DNA from: Actinomyces sp. oral taxon 414
GTDB taxonomy: Bacteria > Actinomycetota > Actinomycetes > Actinomycetales > Actinomycetaceae
Reading direction: 5' to 3'
Assembly: GCF_001278845.1 (NCBI RefSeq)
Contig: NZ_CP012590.1
Location: 1,426,001 to 1,490,000, forward strand
Length of the DNA: 64,000 nucleotides
Shown: positions 15,814 to 25,886 of the stretch, piece by piece
How the letters are laid out: the number at the start of each line of letters is the position of its first letter
How positions within the stretch are numbered: position 1 is the stretch's first letter
Notes under the pieces: model-generated
What the model saw: only the letters and a program-made list of their open reading frames with translations
Database searches by the model: none
What the model was told of the DNA's origin: nothing
Translations under genes and position numbers: made by a program

Positions 15814-18600
15814 GTGAGTACCACCAAGACCAGTCCGACCGCCCCCGACGCGCCGCGCGCCCCCCGGGCGGGGCGCCTGCTGCTCATTGACGGCCACTCC
15901 ATGGCCTTCCGGGCCTACTACGCCCTGCCCGTGGACTCCTTCACCACCTCCACCGGCCAGGCGACCAACGCCGTGCACGGTTTCACCTCCATGCTCCTGT
16001 CCCTGCTGGAGCAGGAGCGGCCCAGTCACCTGGCCGTCGCCTTCGACCTGCCCGGCGGCACCTTCCGCACCCGGGAGTACCCCGGCTACAAGGCCACCCG
16101 CGACGAGACGCCCCGGCCCTTCATCGAGCAGGTCGAGCTCATTGGGGACCTCCTGACGGCAATGGGGATGCGCGCCGTGACGGCCCCGGACTACGAGGCG
16201 GACGACGTCCTGGCCACCCTGGCCGCGCGGGCCCGGGCCGAGGGCATGGAGGTCCTGATCTGCTCGGGCGACCGCGACTCCTTCCAGCTCATTACCGAGG
16301 ACTGCACCGTGCTCTACCCCGTCAGGGGCGTCTCCGCGCTGCGGCGCATGACGCCCGCCGAGGTGGAGGAGCGCTACGGCGTGAGCCCCGAGCGCTACCC
16401 GCACTTGGCGGCGCTGGTGGGCGAGACCAGCGACAACCTGCCCGGGGTGCCGGGCGTGGGGCCCAAGACCGCGGCCAAGTGGCTGGGGCTCTACGACGGC
16501 CTGGACGGCGTCATCGCCCACGCCGGGCAGATCCGGGGCAAGGCGGGGGCCTCGCTGCGCGCCCACCTCGACGACGTGGTGCGCAACCGCCGCCTCAACC
16601 GGCTCGTCACCGACCTCGACCTGGGCGTGGACCCCCTGCGCGACCTGCGCCCGGCCGGCGCCGACCGCGACGGGCTGACCCGGATCATGGAGGCCCTGGA
16701 GCTGCGCACCCTGCACCGGCGCGCCCAGCGGGTCCTGACCTTCCGCGACGCCGCCGGCCCGGACGCCGGCGCCGCCGACCCGGCGCGCGAGCGCCTGGCG
16801 GCGCTGGAGATCGACGTCCTGGGCGGGCGGGTCGAGCCCGGGGGCGTGGGGGCCTGGCTCGAGCGCAACCTGGGCGGGGGCGGGGCCCTGGGCCTGGACG
16901 TCGTCGGCGTCCTGGCGCCGGAGCGGGGCGACGCCCAGCTGCTGGCCCTGAGCGACGGCGCGCGCGCCCTGGCCCTGGACCTGGCGCTGGTCGACCCCGA
17001 CGACGAGCGGGCGCTGGCCGCCCTTCTGGGCGACGCGGACCGCCCCAAGATCGTGGCCGACGCCAAGGGGGCCTGGCACGCCCTGCACGCCCGCGGCCTG
17101 GGGCTCGACGGGGTCGTCGCGGACCCCTCGCTGGCCGGCTACCTGTGCCGCCCCGAGCAGCGCGGCTACGACGTCGCCGCCCTGGCCCGGCGCTGGCTCG
17201 ACCTGGACCTGGAGGCCCTGGACGGCGGGGACGAGGGCGGCGCCCAGGGCGCCTTCGACCTGGAGGCCCTGACCGACGACGCCCCGCCGCGGGCGCTGCT
17301 GGCCTGCGCGCGCCGCGCCGCCGCACTCCTGCCGCTGTACGACGTCCTGCGGGCGCAGATGGTCGAGCGCGGCGCCGAGGTGCTGTTCACGGACCTGGAG
17401 ATGCCGGTGGCGGCCCTGCTGGCCCGGATGGAGGACACCGGCATCGCCGTCGACGACGCCGTGCTCGCCGCCCGCCAGACCGAGCTCGACGCCCGCGTCA
17501 CCGCCGCCGCCGAGGCCGCCTGGGCCGCGGCCGGCCACGAGCTCAACCTCTCCAGCCCCAAGCAGCTCCAGACGGTGCTCTTCGACGAGCTGGGCATGCC
17601 CAAGACCCGCCGCACCAAGACCGGCTACACCACCGACGCCGAGGCCCTGGCGGGCCTGTACGCCAAGACCTCCCACCCCTTCCTGGCGGGCCTGCTGGAG
17701 CACCGCGACGCCATTAAGCTGCGCCAGACCGTGGAGGGCCTGCGCCGGGCGATCGGGGCGGACGGGCGCATCCACACGACCTTCCAACAGACCATTGCCG
17801 CGACCGGGCGGCTGTCGTCGACCGACCCGAACCTGCAGAACATTCCGGCGCGCACCGAGGAGGGCCGGCGCATCCGCGAGGCCTTCGTGGTGGGGCGCGG
17901 CTACGAGTGCCTGCTCACGGCCGACTACTCCCAAATCGAGATGCGCATTATGGCGCACCTGTCGGGGGACGAGGCCCTCATTGAGGCCTTCCGCAGCGGG
18001 GAGGACCTCCACCGCTACGTCGCCGCCCTGGTCCACGACATCGACGTCGGGGCGGTCACCGACGCCCAGCGCAGCCGCATTAAGGCGATGAGCTACGGGC
18101 TGGCCTACGGGCTGTCCGCCTTCGGCCTTGCCCGCCAGTTGGGCATTGACTCCGCCGAGGCCGTCGCCCTGCGCCAGGCCTACTTCAACCGTTTCGGCCG
18201 GGTGCACGACTACCTCGAGGGCGTCGTGGAGCGGGCCCGCGTCGACGGGTGGACCGAGACCATCCTCGGGCGCCGCCGCTACCTGCCGGACCTGACCAGC
18301 GACAACCGCCGGCTGCGCGAGATGGCCGAGCGGGCGGCCCTCAACGCCCCCATCCAGGGCAGTGCGGCCGACATTATTAAGAAGGCGATGATCGACGTCG
18401 CCGACGCGCTGGCCGAGGCGGGCGCCGCCTCCCGCGTCCTGCTCCAGATCCACGACGAGCTCCTCCTGGAAGTCGCCCCCGGCGAGGCCGAGCGGGTCGA
18501 GCGGATCGTGCGCGAGCGGATGGGGCGGGCCGTGGAGCTGTCCGTGCCCCTGGAGGTGTCGGTGGGGCGCGGGGCCACCTGGCGCGAGGCCGCCCACTGA
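15814..18600 (+). CDS. polA: DNA polymerase I
   Basis: 928 aa. Gap-filling and Okazaki-fragment polymerase, also the synthesis step after UvrABC excision. Domains: 5'-3' exonuclease (residues ~20-310; LLLIDGHSMAFRAYYALP, GVPGVGPKTAAKWL), a central 3'-5' exonuclease-like domain (~325-520) and the polymerase domain (~540-928). Motif A is DYSQIEMRIMAHLSGD (catalytic Asp near 704), motif B RIKAMSYGLAYGLSAFG, motif C QIHDELLLEV (H880, D881). The central domain lacks the DxE metal-binding motif (LGLDVVGVLA in its place), so proofreading is probably absent, as in other actinobacterial PolA. GTG 15814 is 12 nt after TAGGCT (15802-15807), suggesting a leaderless mRNA. Confidence 0.97.
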   Translation: MSTTKTSPTAPDAPRAPRAGRLLLIDGHSMAFRAYYALPVDSFTTSTGQATNAVHGFTSMLLSLLEQERPSHLAVAFDLPGGTFRTREYPGYKATRDETPRPFIEQVELIGDLLTAMGMRAVTAPDYEADDVLATLAARARAEGMEVLICSGDRDSFQLITEDCTVLYPVRGVSALRRMTPAEVEERYGVSPERYPHLAALVGETSDNLPGVPGVGPKTAAKWLGLYDGLDGVIAHAGQIRGKAGASLRAHLDDVVRNRRLNRLVTDLDLGVDPLRDLRPAGADRDGLTRIMEALELRTLHRRAQRVLTFRDAAGPDAGAADPARERLAALEIDVLGGRVEPGGVGAWLERNLGGGGALGLDVVGVLAPERGDAQLLALSDGARALALDLALVDPDDERALAALLGDADRPKIVADAKGAWHALHARGLGLDGVVADPSLAGYLCRPEQRGYDVAALARRWLDLDLEALDGGDEGGAQGAFDLEALTDDAPPRALLACARRAAALLPLYDVLRAQMVERGAEVLFTDLEMPVAALLARMEDTGIAVDDAVLAARQTELDARVTAAAEAAWAAAGHELNLSSPKQLQTVLFDELGMPKTRRTKTGYTTDAEALAGLYAKTSHPFLAGLLEHRDAIKLRQTVEGLRRAIGADGRIHTTFQQTIAATGRLSSTDPNLQNIPARTEEGRRIREAFVVGRGYECLLTADYSQIEMRIMAHLSGDEALIEAFRSGEDLHRYVAALVHDIDVGAVTDAQRSRIKAMSYGLAYGLSAFGLARQLGIDSAEAVALRQAYFNRFGRVHDYLEGVVERARVDGWTETILGRRRYLPDLTSDNRRLREMAERAALNAPIQGSAADIIKKAMIDVADALAEAGAASRVLLQIHDELLLEVAPGEAERVERIVRERMGRAVELSVPLEVSVGRGATWREAAH

Positions 18601-18825
18601 AGGGCCGGGTGCGAACGTGAGGGATTCCACGCATAGCGAATACCGATTGCCCAGGACCGCACGGGCTCCGGATTGGGTGCACGCTGATAGAGTCCCTTGA
18701 GTGCGCTCCTGGGCGACTTGCCGTCCCCGACCGAGTCGCGGTGCCAGTCCGGGCTGGCCCGGGACGAGGGGTGCGCACGGCTCTGCCCACCCGACCATCA
18801 CATCCGTATTCGGAGCACCTACTCA

Positions 18826-20283
18826 ATGACCACAACCATGCCCAGCCCCGCCCCGGTCGCCGTCAACGACATCGGCTCGACCGAGGAGATCCTCGCCGCC
18901 GTCGACCAGACCATCAAGTACTTCGATGACGGCGACATCGTCGAGGGCACCGTTGTCAAGGTCGACCGCGATGAGGTCCTCCTCGACATCGGCTACAAGA
19001 CCGAGGGCGTCATCCTCGCTCGCGAGCTGTCCATTAAGCACGACGTCGACCCCGACGAGATCGTCTCCGTCGGCGACGACATCGAGGCGCTCGTCCTCCA
19101 GAAGGAGGACAAGGAGGGGCGCCTGCTCCTGAGCAAGAAGCGCGCCCAGTACGAGCGCGCCTGGGGCACCATCGAGCGCGTCAAGGAGGAGGACGGCGTC
19201 GTCACCGGCACCGTCATCGAGGTCGTCAAGGGCGGCCTCATCCTCGACATCGGCCTGCGGGGCTTCCTGCCCGCCTCCCTGGTCGAGATGCGCCGCGTGC
19301 GCGATCTGCAGCCCTACGTCGGCCGCGAGCTCGAGGCCAAGATCATCGAACTCGACAAGAACCGCAACAATGTGGTTCTCTCCCGCCGCGCCTACCTGGA
19401 GCAGACCCAGTCCGAGGTGCGCACCAACTTCCTCCAGACCCTCCAGAAGGGCCAGGTCCGCTCCGGCGTGGTCTCCTCCATCGTCAACTTCGGCGCCTTC
19501 GTGGACCTGGGCGGCGTCGACGGCCTCGTCCACGTCTCCGAGCTGTCCTGGAAGCACATCGTCCACCCCTCCGAGGTCGTCGAGGTCGGCCAGGAGGTCA
19601 CCGTCGAGGTCCTGGAGGTCGACTTCGACCGCGAGCGCGTGTCCCTGTCGCTCAAGGCGACCCAGGAGGACCCGTGGCAGGCCTTCGCCCGCACCCACGC
19701 CATTGGCCAGGTCGTGCCCGGCAAGGTCACCAAGCTCGTCCCCTTCGGCGCGTTCGTGCGCGTCGAGGACGGCATCGAGGGCCTGGTGCACATCTCCGAG
19801 CTGGCCCAGCGCCACGTGGAGGTCCCCGAGCAGGTCGCCAAGGTCGGCGACGAGGTCTTCGTCAAGGTCATTGACATCGACCTGGACCGCCGCCGCATCT
19901 CGCTGTCCCTCAAGCAGGCCAATGAGGGCGTGGACCCCAACTCCGAGGACTTCGACCCCTCGCTGTACGGCATGGCCGCGGAGTACGACGAGAACGGCAA
20001 CTACAAGTACCCCGAGGGCTTCGACCCGGAGAGCAACGAGTGGCTCGAGGGCTACGACGCCCAGCGCGAGGCCTGGGAGGCGGAGTACGCCGCCGCCCAC
20101 GAGCGCTGGGAGGCCCACAAGGCCCAGGTGGCCCGGGCCATGGAGCAGGACACCGACACCGGCGACGCCGGCCCCGGCTCCGCCTCCTACTCCTCGTCCG
20201 CCTCGGAGGCCGGCGGCGCGCTGGCCTCCGACGAGGCGCTGGCCGCCCTGCGCGACCTGCGCGAGAAGCTGACCGGCAACTGA
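18826..20283 (+). CDS. rpsA: 30S ribosomal protein S1
   Basis: 485 aa with four S1 (OB-fold RNA-binding) domains at about residues 34-105, 123-188, 206-275 and 291-362, each showing the G-V-x-G/S-F-V-D pattern (GYKTEGVILARE, GLRGFLPASLVE, NFGAFVDLGGVDGLVHVSE, PFGAFVRVEDGIEGLVHISE). It delivers mRNA to the 30S subunit; the actinobacterial form has four rather than six repeats. The C-terminal tail is acidic/aromatic then Ser/Gly-rich. ATG 18826 is preceded by GGAG (18812-18815). The 225-nt gap upstream (18601-18825) holds no gene; TGATAGAGT near 18690 could be an extended -10, but I see no convincing -35. A strong terminator follows. Confidence 0.95.
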   Translation: MTTTMPSPAPVAVNDIGSTEEILAAVDQTIKYFDDGDIVEGTVVKVDRDEVLLDIGYKTEGVILARELSIKHDVDPDEIVSVGDDIEALVLQKEDKEGRLLLSKKRAQYERAWGTIERVKEEDGVVTGTVIEVVKGGLILDIGLRGFLPASLVEMRRVRDLQPYVGRELEAKIIELDKNRNNVVLSRRAYLEQTQSEVRTNFLQTLQKGQVRSGVVSSIVNFGAFVDLGGVDGLVHVSELSWKHIVHPSEVVEVGQEVTVEVLEVDFDRERVSLSLKATQEDPWQAFARTHAIGQVVPGKVTKLVPFGAFVRVEDGIEGLVHISELAQRHVEVPEQVAKVGDEVFVKVIDIDLDRRRISLSLKQANEGVDPNSEDFDPSLYGMAAEYDENGNYKYPEGFDPESNEWLEGYDAQREAWEAEYAAAHERWEAHKAQVARAMEQDTDTGDAGPGSASYSSSASEAGGALASDEALAALRDLREKLTGN

Positions 20284-20306
20284 GCCGATCGCTGCGAGCC
20301 GATCGA

Positions 20307-20352
20307 CGCCCGCCGCGCCCGCCGTTTCCGCCGCCGGCGGGCGCGGCGGGCG
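20307..20352 (+). terminator. Perfect 18-bp stem-loop after rpsA
   Basis: Arms 20307-20324 and 20335-20352 are exact inverted repeats (CGCCCGCCGCGCCCGCCG) around a 10-nt loop, 24 nt after the rpsA stop. No T-run follows. Its position in front of an unrelated hypothetical gene supports termination. Confidence 0.8.
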
Positions 20353-20460
20353 CGTTCGGGGAGGGGACGGGGCGGTGTCCCCATCGCGCCGGGCGCCCGG
20401 ATCGTGTCAGGCTGCTGCCGTGGGCGACGCCGTGGAATCGGGAAGCGAGGGGGATCGACG

Positions 20461-22197
20461 ATGACCAGTTGGGGTGAGCTGCCCGCTCTCATCGCGGAGG
20501 CGGGTGATCCGCGGGGGCGCGACGCCCAGGCGCTCCTGAGCCGCCTTCTGGTGGAGGACCCCCCCGATGCGGAGCCCACCGCCGACCAGGCGCGCGCCGT
20601 CGCCGAGCCGCTCATGGCCGTGGACCGGGTCTGGGTGGCCGCCCTGGGGGAGGACCCCGACCGCAGCCGGGAGGACCTGGAGCGGGCCGCGGCGGTGTGC
20701 GAGGCCCTGCGCTCGGCGGTGTCGGCCTCGACCCTGCCCCTGCGCTACGCGCGGGTGGAGCTGTGCGCGGTCCTGGGCCGGCGCGCCGAGGCCATTGAGC
20801 AGTTGCGCACGGCGCGGCTGTTCTCCTTCGGCGAGCCCGACGCCGCGGCGACGCTGACCACCGCCCGCCTGCACGACGACTACTCCGGGGTCATTCGGAC
20901 CACGACGGCGGTCCCCACCCGCCCCGACGCCGACCCCGCGGGCACGGCCCTGGCCCTGGCGGCCGGCCTGCTGCCGCACCTGGCGCGCGGCGGGCGTGTG
21001 GAGGCGGAGGACGCCCTCATGTCGTTGATGCTGCTGGAGGTGCCGCCGAGCCTGCGGCTGCGGGTGCTGGGCGACGAGCTGGAGTACCTGGGGCTGTCGG
21101 GGCAGTGGGAGCGGGGGCTGGCCCTTATGCGCCACTCGTCGGGGCTGGCCGACGCGGGGCCGGCCACCGCCTGGGCCCTGCTCAACGCCGCCGTGGGGGC
21201 GAGCCTGGTGCTGCGCGAGGCCAATCGCGCGGGCTACGGGTCCAACGCCCTGGGCTCCACGATCGGCTGGCGCACGCCCTGGGGCGATCTGAAGGTCACC
21301 GGCTGGGACCCCGTGGTGCGGGCCTACGACGCCGTCACCGCCTTCGTGCGGGCCCTGGCCGTGCGCTTCGATACGCGCAACGGCAACAACGGGGTGTCCT
21401 TCTGGGCGGAGAGCCGCATGGCGGCCGAGTCCCGCTCCCTGGCCTCGCGCTCGTACGGGACGGTGACGGGCGTGGTCGCCGACCGCGCCACCCTGGGCAA
21501 TCAGGGCCGGCTCCTGGCCCAGGTGCGCGAGCTGCTCGTGCTGGCCAACGGTTACGGCCTGGACTCGGTGCACGAGCGCGCCCTGGTCACCGCCGAGACC
21601 GTGAGCCAGTCGCTGGCGGCCGTGACCGACGACTCCCAGTTGGAGACGGTGGTGGATCTGCGCATCGCCTTCTGCCGGCTCCTGCTGGCGCTGGGCGCCG
21701 ATGAGCGCGCGCAGAAGGAGGCCCTGGACACCACCGAGCTGTGCCTGTCCCAGGGCTGGTCCGAGCTGGCGATGGCGAGTCTGACCGTCGCCGCCCGGGC
21801 GGCCGCCCGTCGCCGCGACGCCCGGGCGGAGGGGGACGCCTGGCAGCGGGTGCGCCGGGAGGCGGGCGACTGGGGGGCGTCGCGGGCGGGGGAGCGGGCC
21901 GGCGTCGTCGTCGAGGCGGTCGGGGATCCGGCCGCCGCCGCCCAGGCGCTGGCGATTATCGCCGAGGAGGTCGCCCGGGGCGTGGAGGAGGATCACGGCC
22001 GGGCCAGTGCCGCGCGCGAGTTCTGCAAGCGTGCGCGCGCCCAGCTCGAGCGCTGCCGCACCGCGCCGCGGGGCGTGGCCGAGCGCCTGACGGCGGTGGA
22101 GGCGGCCGTGGCGCCCTTCGGCCGCGGCCACGGGGGGCGGCGCTCGCGCGGCGGGGCCGCACGCCGGTCCGAAAAGAGCGGCGAGCGGGTCTCCTGA
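20461..22197 (+). CDS. Hypothetical protein, predominantly helical (TPR-like)
   Basis: 578 aa. I do not recognise a family. The sequence is rich in Ala/Leu/Arg amphipathic helices with a TPR-like cadence (LRYARVELCAVLGRRAEAIEQL, LGDELEYLGLSGQWERGLALM, ALDTTELCLSQGWSELAMASL), no transmembrane segment and no enzyme motif. The tail is basic (GRGHGGRRSRGGAARRSEKS), which could contact nucleic acid or acidic partners. ATG 20461 follows a purine-rich RBS (GAGGGGG) at a sensible distance; longer readings extend into the rpsA terminator region. It sits between rpsA and the coaE fusion, where many actinobacteria carry lineage-specific genes. A scaffold or regulatory role is only a guess. Confidence 0.6.
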   Translation: MTSWGELPALIAEAGDPRGRDAQALLSRLLVEDPPDAEPTADQARAVAEPLMAVDRVWVAALGEDPDRSREDLERAAAVCEALRSAVSASTLPLRYARVELCAVLGRRAEAIEQLRTARLFSFGEPDAAATLTTARLHDDYSGVIRTTTAVPTRPDADPAGTALALAAGLLPHLARGGRVEAEDALMSLMLLEVPPSLRLRVLGDELEYLGLSGQWERGLALMRHSSGLADAGPATAWALLNAAVGASLVLREANRAGYGSNALGSTIGWRTPWGDLKVTGWDPVVRAYDAVTAFVRALAVRFDTRNGNNGVSFWAESRMAAESRSLASRSYGTVTGVVADRATLGNQGRLLAQVRELLVLANGYGLDSVHERALVTAETVSQSLAAVTDDSQLETVVDLRIAFCRLLLALGADERAQKEALDTTELCLSQGWSELAMASLTVAARAAARRRDARAEGDAWQRVRREAGDWGASRAGERAGVVVEAVGDPAAAAQALAIIAEEVARGVEEDHGRASAAREFCKRARAQLERCRTAPRGVAERLTAVEAAVAPFGRGHGGRRSRGGAARRSEKSGERVS

Positions 22198-22240
22198 GGC
22201 TCCTGAGCAAGGAGCGGTCGCCGGCTATACGCTCCCATGT

Positions 22241-23518
22241 ATGCATGATGCCGCGCCGCCCTTGTCTGACCACACGGTCACCGCGCTCGTCACCGGCTTC
22301 GAACCCTTCGACGGCGCCCGCCTCAACCCCTCCTGGGAGGCCGTCCGCCTCCTGCCGGGGGAGTTGGCGCTGGCGCACGGGACCCTCGTCGTCCACCGCG
22401 AGCGGCTGCCGGTGACCTTTGCGGGCGCCACCGGGCGCGTGCGCGAACTCCTGGCGCAGCTGCGCCCCGATGTGGTCGTGCTCGTGGGCCTGGACGCCGG
22501 CGCCCGGGTGGTGAGGCTGGAGACCACGGCCCGCAACCTGGCCCAGGCCCGCATTCCCGACAACGCCGGCCACCGGCCCCGCGGCGAGGTCCTGGTCCCC
22601 GGCGGGCCGCCCCGGCGCTACGCCACGTGGAGCGCCTCGACGCTGGCGGGCAGGCTGCGCGCCGCCGGTCATGCGGTGGAGGTCTGCGACGACGCCGGGC
22701 TCTACGTGTGCAATGCGACCCTGTACGCCGCCCTGGAGGCCCTGGAGGCCGGCGGGCGGACCGGCGTGCTCACCGGGTTCGTGCACGTGCCCGGCGGGGC
22801 GGCGGGCGTCGACGGCGTTGGCGCGCTGCTGACCGCGCTGCTGACCGAGCTCGCCGACCAGGTCCGCCGGCGCCGGGCGTGGAGGCACGGGGTGGGGCGC
22901 GCCTCCGTTCCGCGCGCCGGGCGCCCCCTGCGGGTGGGGCTGACCGGCGGGATCGGCTCGGGCAAGTCGACGGTGGCGCGCCTGCTGGCCCGGCGCGATG
23001 CCACCGTGGTCGACGCCGACGCCATCTCCCGGCGGGTGACCGGGGCGGGCGGGGCGGTCCTGGGCCGGATCCGCTCCGTGTTCGGCGACGGGGTCATTAC
23101 CGCCGACGGCGCCCTGGACCGCTCCGCCATGGCGGGCCTGATCTTCTCCGACCCCTCCGCGCGCCGGCGCCTGGAGTCCCTGACCCTGCCGCGCATCGCC
23201 CTGGAGGCCGCCCAGGAGATGGAGCGCGCCGGGGCGGGGGGCGTGGCCGTCTACGACGTCCCCCTGCTCGTGGAGCAGGGCATGGCGGACCTGTTCGACG
23301 CCGTCGTCGTCGTCGAGTCCCCGCTGGAGCAGCGTCTGGAGCGCCTGGAGCGGCGGGGGCTGGAGCGCGCCGAGGCCATGGCCCGCATGGCCAGTCAGGC
23401 CAGTGACGAGGCGCGCCGCGCCCTGGCCGACGTCGTCCTGATCAACAACGGCACCGAGGCGGACCTGGCCGACGGCGTGAACTGGCTGTGGGACAACCGC
23501 CTCTCTCCGCCGCGGTGA
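22241..23518 (+). CDS. coaE: Fusion of pyroglutamyl-peptidase I (Pcp, C15) and dephospho-CoA kinase (CoaE)
   Basis: 425 aa in one uninterrupted frame. Residues ~14-205 match Pcp: VTGFEPFDGARLNPSWEAV, ARIPDNAGHRPRG, and all three catalytic residues E94 (VVRLETTARN), C157 (GLYVCNATLY) and H182 (GFVHVPG). This peptidase removes N-terminal pyroglutamate. Residues ~230-425 are CoaE, which phosphorylates dephospho-CoA in the last step of CoA synthesis: VGLTGGIGSGKSTVARLL (Walker A K242), VVDADAISRRVTG, YDVPLLVEQGM and VVVESPLEQRLERL. The linker is basic (RRRRAWRHGVGR). A GTG at 22934 could allow internal initiation of a free CoaE. Position between rpsA and uvrB is that of coaE in other actinobacteria. 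The ATG lacks a well-placed RBS; TATACG at 22225-22230 may be a -10 box. Confidence 0.88.
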   Translation: MHDAAPPLSDHTVTALVTGFEPFDGARLNPSWEAVRLLPGELALAHGTLVVHRERLPVTFAGATGRVRELLAQLRPDVVVLVGLDAGARVVRLETTARNLAQARIPDNAGHRPRGEVLVPGGPPRRYATWSASTLAGRLRAAGHAVEVCDDAGLYVCNATLYAALEALEAGGRTGVLTGFVHVPGGAAGVDGVGALLTALLTELADQVRRRRAWRHGVGRASVPRAGRPLRVGLTGGIGSGKSTVARLLARRDATVVDADAISRRVTGAGGAVLGRIRSVFGDGVITADGALDRSAMAGLIFSDPSARRRLESLTLPRIALEAAQEMERAGAGGVAVYDVPLLVEQGMADLFDAVVVVESPLEQRLERLERRGLERAEAMARMASQASDEARRALADVVLINNGTEADLADGVNWLWDNRLSPPR

Positions 23519-23553
23519 GGGCGGGGGCCGGCCGGCCCGCGTAGCCTGGGGCC

Positions 23554-25650
23554 ATGCGTCCCGTCACCGACCTGCGCCGCCGCGCCAGGCCCTTCGAGGT
23601 CATCAGCCCCTACACGCCCGGCGGGGACCAACCGGCCGCCATTGACGAGCTGGAGCGGCGCCTGCGGGCGGGGGAGAAGGACATTGTCCTGCTGGGGGCC
23701 ACCGGCACCGGCAAGTCCGCCACCGCCGCCTGGCTGGTGGAGAGGCTCCAGCGCCCCGCCCTCATCCTGGAGCCCAATAAGACCCTGGCCGCCCAGATGG
23801 CCGCCGAGTTCCGCCAGCTGCTGCCGAACAATGCGGTGGAGTACTTCGTGTCCTACTACGACTACTACCAGCCCGAGGCCTACGTCCCCCAGACGGACAC
23901 CTTCATTGAGAAGGACTCCTCCATTAACGACGAGGTCGAGCGCCTGCGCCACTCGGCCACCAACTCCCTGCTGACCCGCCGCGACACGGTCGTGGTCTCC
24001 TCGGTCTCGTGCATCTACGGCCTGGGCACACCCCAGGAGTACGTGGACCGCATGACGCCGCTGGCCGTGGGGCAGGTCATCGACCGCGACGAGCTGCTGC
24101 GCCGCTTCGTGTCCATGCAGTACACCCGCAACGACGTCGACTTCACCCGCGGCACCTTCCGGGTGCGCGGGGACACCGTGGAGATCATCCCCATGTACGA
24201 GGAGCTGGCCATCCGCGTGGAGTTCTTCGGCGACGAGATCGAGTCCCTGGCCACCCTCCACCCGGTGAGCGGGGAGGTCATCGGCTCGGCCGACGAGGTC
24301 TTCGTCTTCCCCGCCTCCCACTACGTGGCCGGCCCCGAGCGCATGGCGCGGGCCATGGAGGGCATTGAGGCCGAACTGGCCGAGCGCCTGGCCGTCCTGG
24401 AGCGCGACGGCCGGCTCCTGGAGGCCCAGCGCCTGCGCATGCGCACCACCTACGACCTGGAGATGCTCGGCCAGATCGGCATGTGCTCGGGCATTGAGAA
24501 CTACTCGCTGCACATAGACGGGCGCAGCCCCGGCACCCCGCCCAACACCCTGCTGGACTACTTCCCCGAGGACTTCCTGCTGATCATTGACGAGTCCCAT
24601 GTGACGGTGCCGCAGATCGGGGCCATGCACGAGGGCGACGCCTCGCGCAAGCGGACCCTGGTGGAGCACGGCTTCCGCCTGCCCTCCGCCCTGGACAACC
24701 GGCCGCTGACCTTCGCCGAGTTCGAGGAGCGCGTCGGCCAGACCGTCTACCTGTCGGCCACCCCGGGCCCCTACGAGACGGGGCGCTGCGACGGCGTCGT
24801 CGAGCAGATCATCCGCCCCACCGGCCTGGTGGACCCCAGGGTGGTGGTCAAGCCCACGCGGGGCCAGATCGACGACCTGCTGGAGCAGGTGCGCACCCGC
24901 GTCGAGCGCGGCGAGCGGGTCCTGGTGACCACCCTGACCAAGCGCATGGCCGAGGACCTGACCGCCTACCTGGCCGAGCGGGGCGTGCGCGTGGAGTACC
25001 TGCACTCCGACGTCGACACCCTGCGGCGCGTGGAGCTGCTGCGCCAGCTGCGCCTGGGGGAGTTCGACGTGCTGGTGGGCATTAACCTGCTGCGCGAGGG
25101 CCTGGACCTGCCGGAGGTCTCCCTGGTGGCCATTTTGGACGCGGACAAGGAGGGCTTCCTGCGCTCGGCCACCTCCCTCATTCAGACCATTGGGCGCGCC
25201 GCCCGCAATGTCTCGGGCGAGGTGCACATGTACGCCGACGCCACCACCCCGGCCATGGCCGCGGCCATTGAGGAGACCGAGCGGCGCCGCGCCAAGCAGA
25301 TCGCCTACAACGAGGCCCACGGCATTGACCCGCAGCCGCTGCGCAAGCAGATCGCGGACGTGACCGACATGCTCGCCCGCGAGGACGTGGACACCGCCGA
25401 GCTGCTGGCCGGCGGCTACCGCGGCCACGAGGATCGGGCGGTGGTCTCGCGGCGCCGGCGGGCCGCCGAGGCCACCGTGCGCGAGAGGCTGGCCGGGGCC
25501 GCCCAGGGGGACCTGGCCGGCCTCATTACCGAGCTCACCGCCCAGATGCACGCCGCCGCCGAGGACCTGCACTTTGAGCTGGCGGCTCGGCTGCGCGATG
25601 AGATCCGGGACCTGAAGGAGGAGCTGCGCGCCATGCGCGCGGCGGACTGA
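23554..25650 (+). CDS. uvrB: UvrABC system protein B (excinuclease helicase subunit)
   Basis: 698 aa, full length. UvrB receives damaged DNA from UvrA, verifies the lesion and recruits UvrC. Seen: Walker [17 protein letters not shown] near residue 50, the beta-hairpin region [32 protein letters not shown] cited by its ends, the DESH box ([11 protein letters not shown]), helicase motifs V and VI ([30 protein letters not shown]) and a C-terminal UVR motif ([21 protein letters not shown]) for UvrC contact. ATG 23554 is 12 nt after TAGCCT (23542-23547), giving a probable leaderless mRNA. No LexA box is apparent before it, unlike uvrA. Confidence 0.97.
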   Translation: MRPVTDLRRRARPFEVISPYTPGGDQPAAIDELERRLRAGEKDIVLLGATGTGKSATAAWLVERLQRPALILEPNKTLAAQMAAEFRQLLPNNAVEYFVSYYDYYQPEAYVPQTDTFIEKDSSINDEVERLRHSATNSLLTRRDTVVVSSVSCIYGLGTPQEYVDRMTPLAVGQVIDRDELLRRFVSMQYTRNDVDFTRGTFRVRGDTVEIIPMYEELAIRVEFFGDEIESLATLHPVSGEVIGSADEVFVFPASHYVAGPERMARAMEGIEAELAERLAVLERDGRLLEAQRLRMRTTYDLEMLGQIGMCSGIENYSLHIDGRSPGTPPNTLLDYFPEDFLLIIDESHVTVPQIGAMHEGDASRKRTLVEHGFRLPSALDNRPLTFAEFEERVGQTVYLSATPGPYETGRCDGVVEQIIRPTGLVDPRVVVKPTRGQIDDLLEQVRTRVERGERVLVTTLTKRMAEDLTAYLAERGVRVEYLHSDVDTLRRVELLRQLRLGEFDVLVGINLLREGLDLPEVSLVAILDADKEGFLRSATSLIQTIGRAARNVSGEVHMYADATTPAMAAAIEETERRRAKQIAYNEAHGIDPQPLRKQIADVTDMLAREDVDTAELLAGGYRGHEDRAVVSRRRRAAEATVRERLAGAAQGDLAGLITELTAQMHAAAEDLHFELAARLRDEIRDLKEELRAMRAAD

Positions 25651-25719
25651 CCGGACCGCGCGACCGACGCCACACCGGGTGCCGGTCGTGCGGGCCGGTC
25701 AGCCGTTAGACTCGCCCCG

Positions 25720-25886
25720 ACCACTCGGAGGGGAGTACTCCCACCAACGGCGACGTCGTCATCACGGCGATCGGGCCCGTCCGGCCCGGCCCCGGCGTCG
25801 CAGGCCCCGGGGCCGTGCCGTCCGGCGCGGGCCGCGGCGGGAGGAGACCTTCGGCACCTCTCCGAACCCGTACCGAAGGAGCGCCC
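25720..25886 (+). promoter_or_regulatory. yybP-ykoY-type manganese riboswitch ahead of terC
   Basis: The 5' conserved GGGGAGTA is at 25730-25737, followed by a CGTCGTCATCACGG segment (25753-25766) and GAGACCTTCGG (25844-25854), in the order expected for this family, which senses Mn2+ and controls metal exporters such as TerC/MntP. A -10-like TAGACT (25707-25712) would start the RNA near 25719. CCTTCGG (25848-25854) pairs exactly with CCGAAGG (25873-25879), which contains the terC Shine-Dalgarno (GAAGGA) 6 nt from GTG 25887. So the OFF state probably hides the ribosome site, and Mn2+ binding, which uses the ACCTT strand in the aptamer, frees it. The switch mechanism is inferred. Confidence 0.82.

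Noticed and set aside
15793..18801. 1002-codon minus-strand open frame opposite polA
   Set aside because: No family similarity in the translation, and polA has every expected motif on the other strand.
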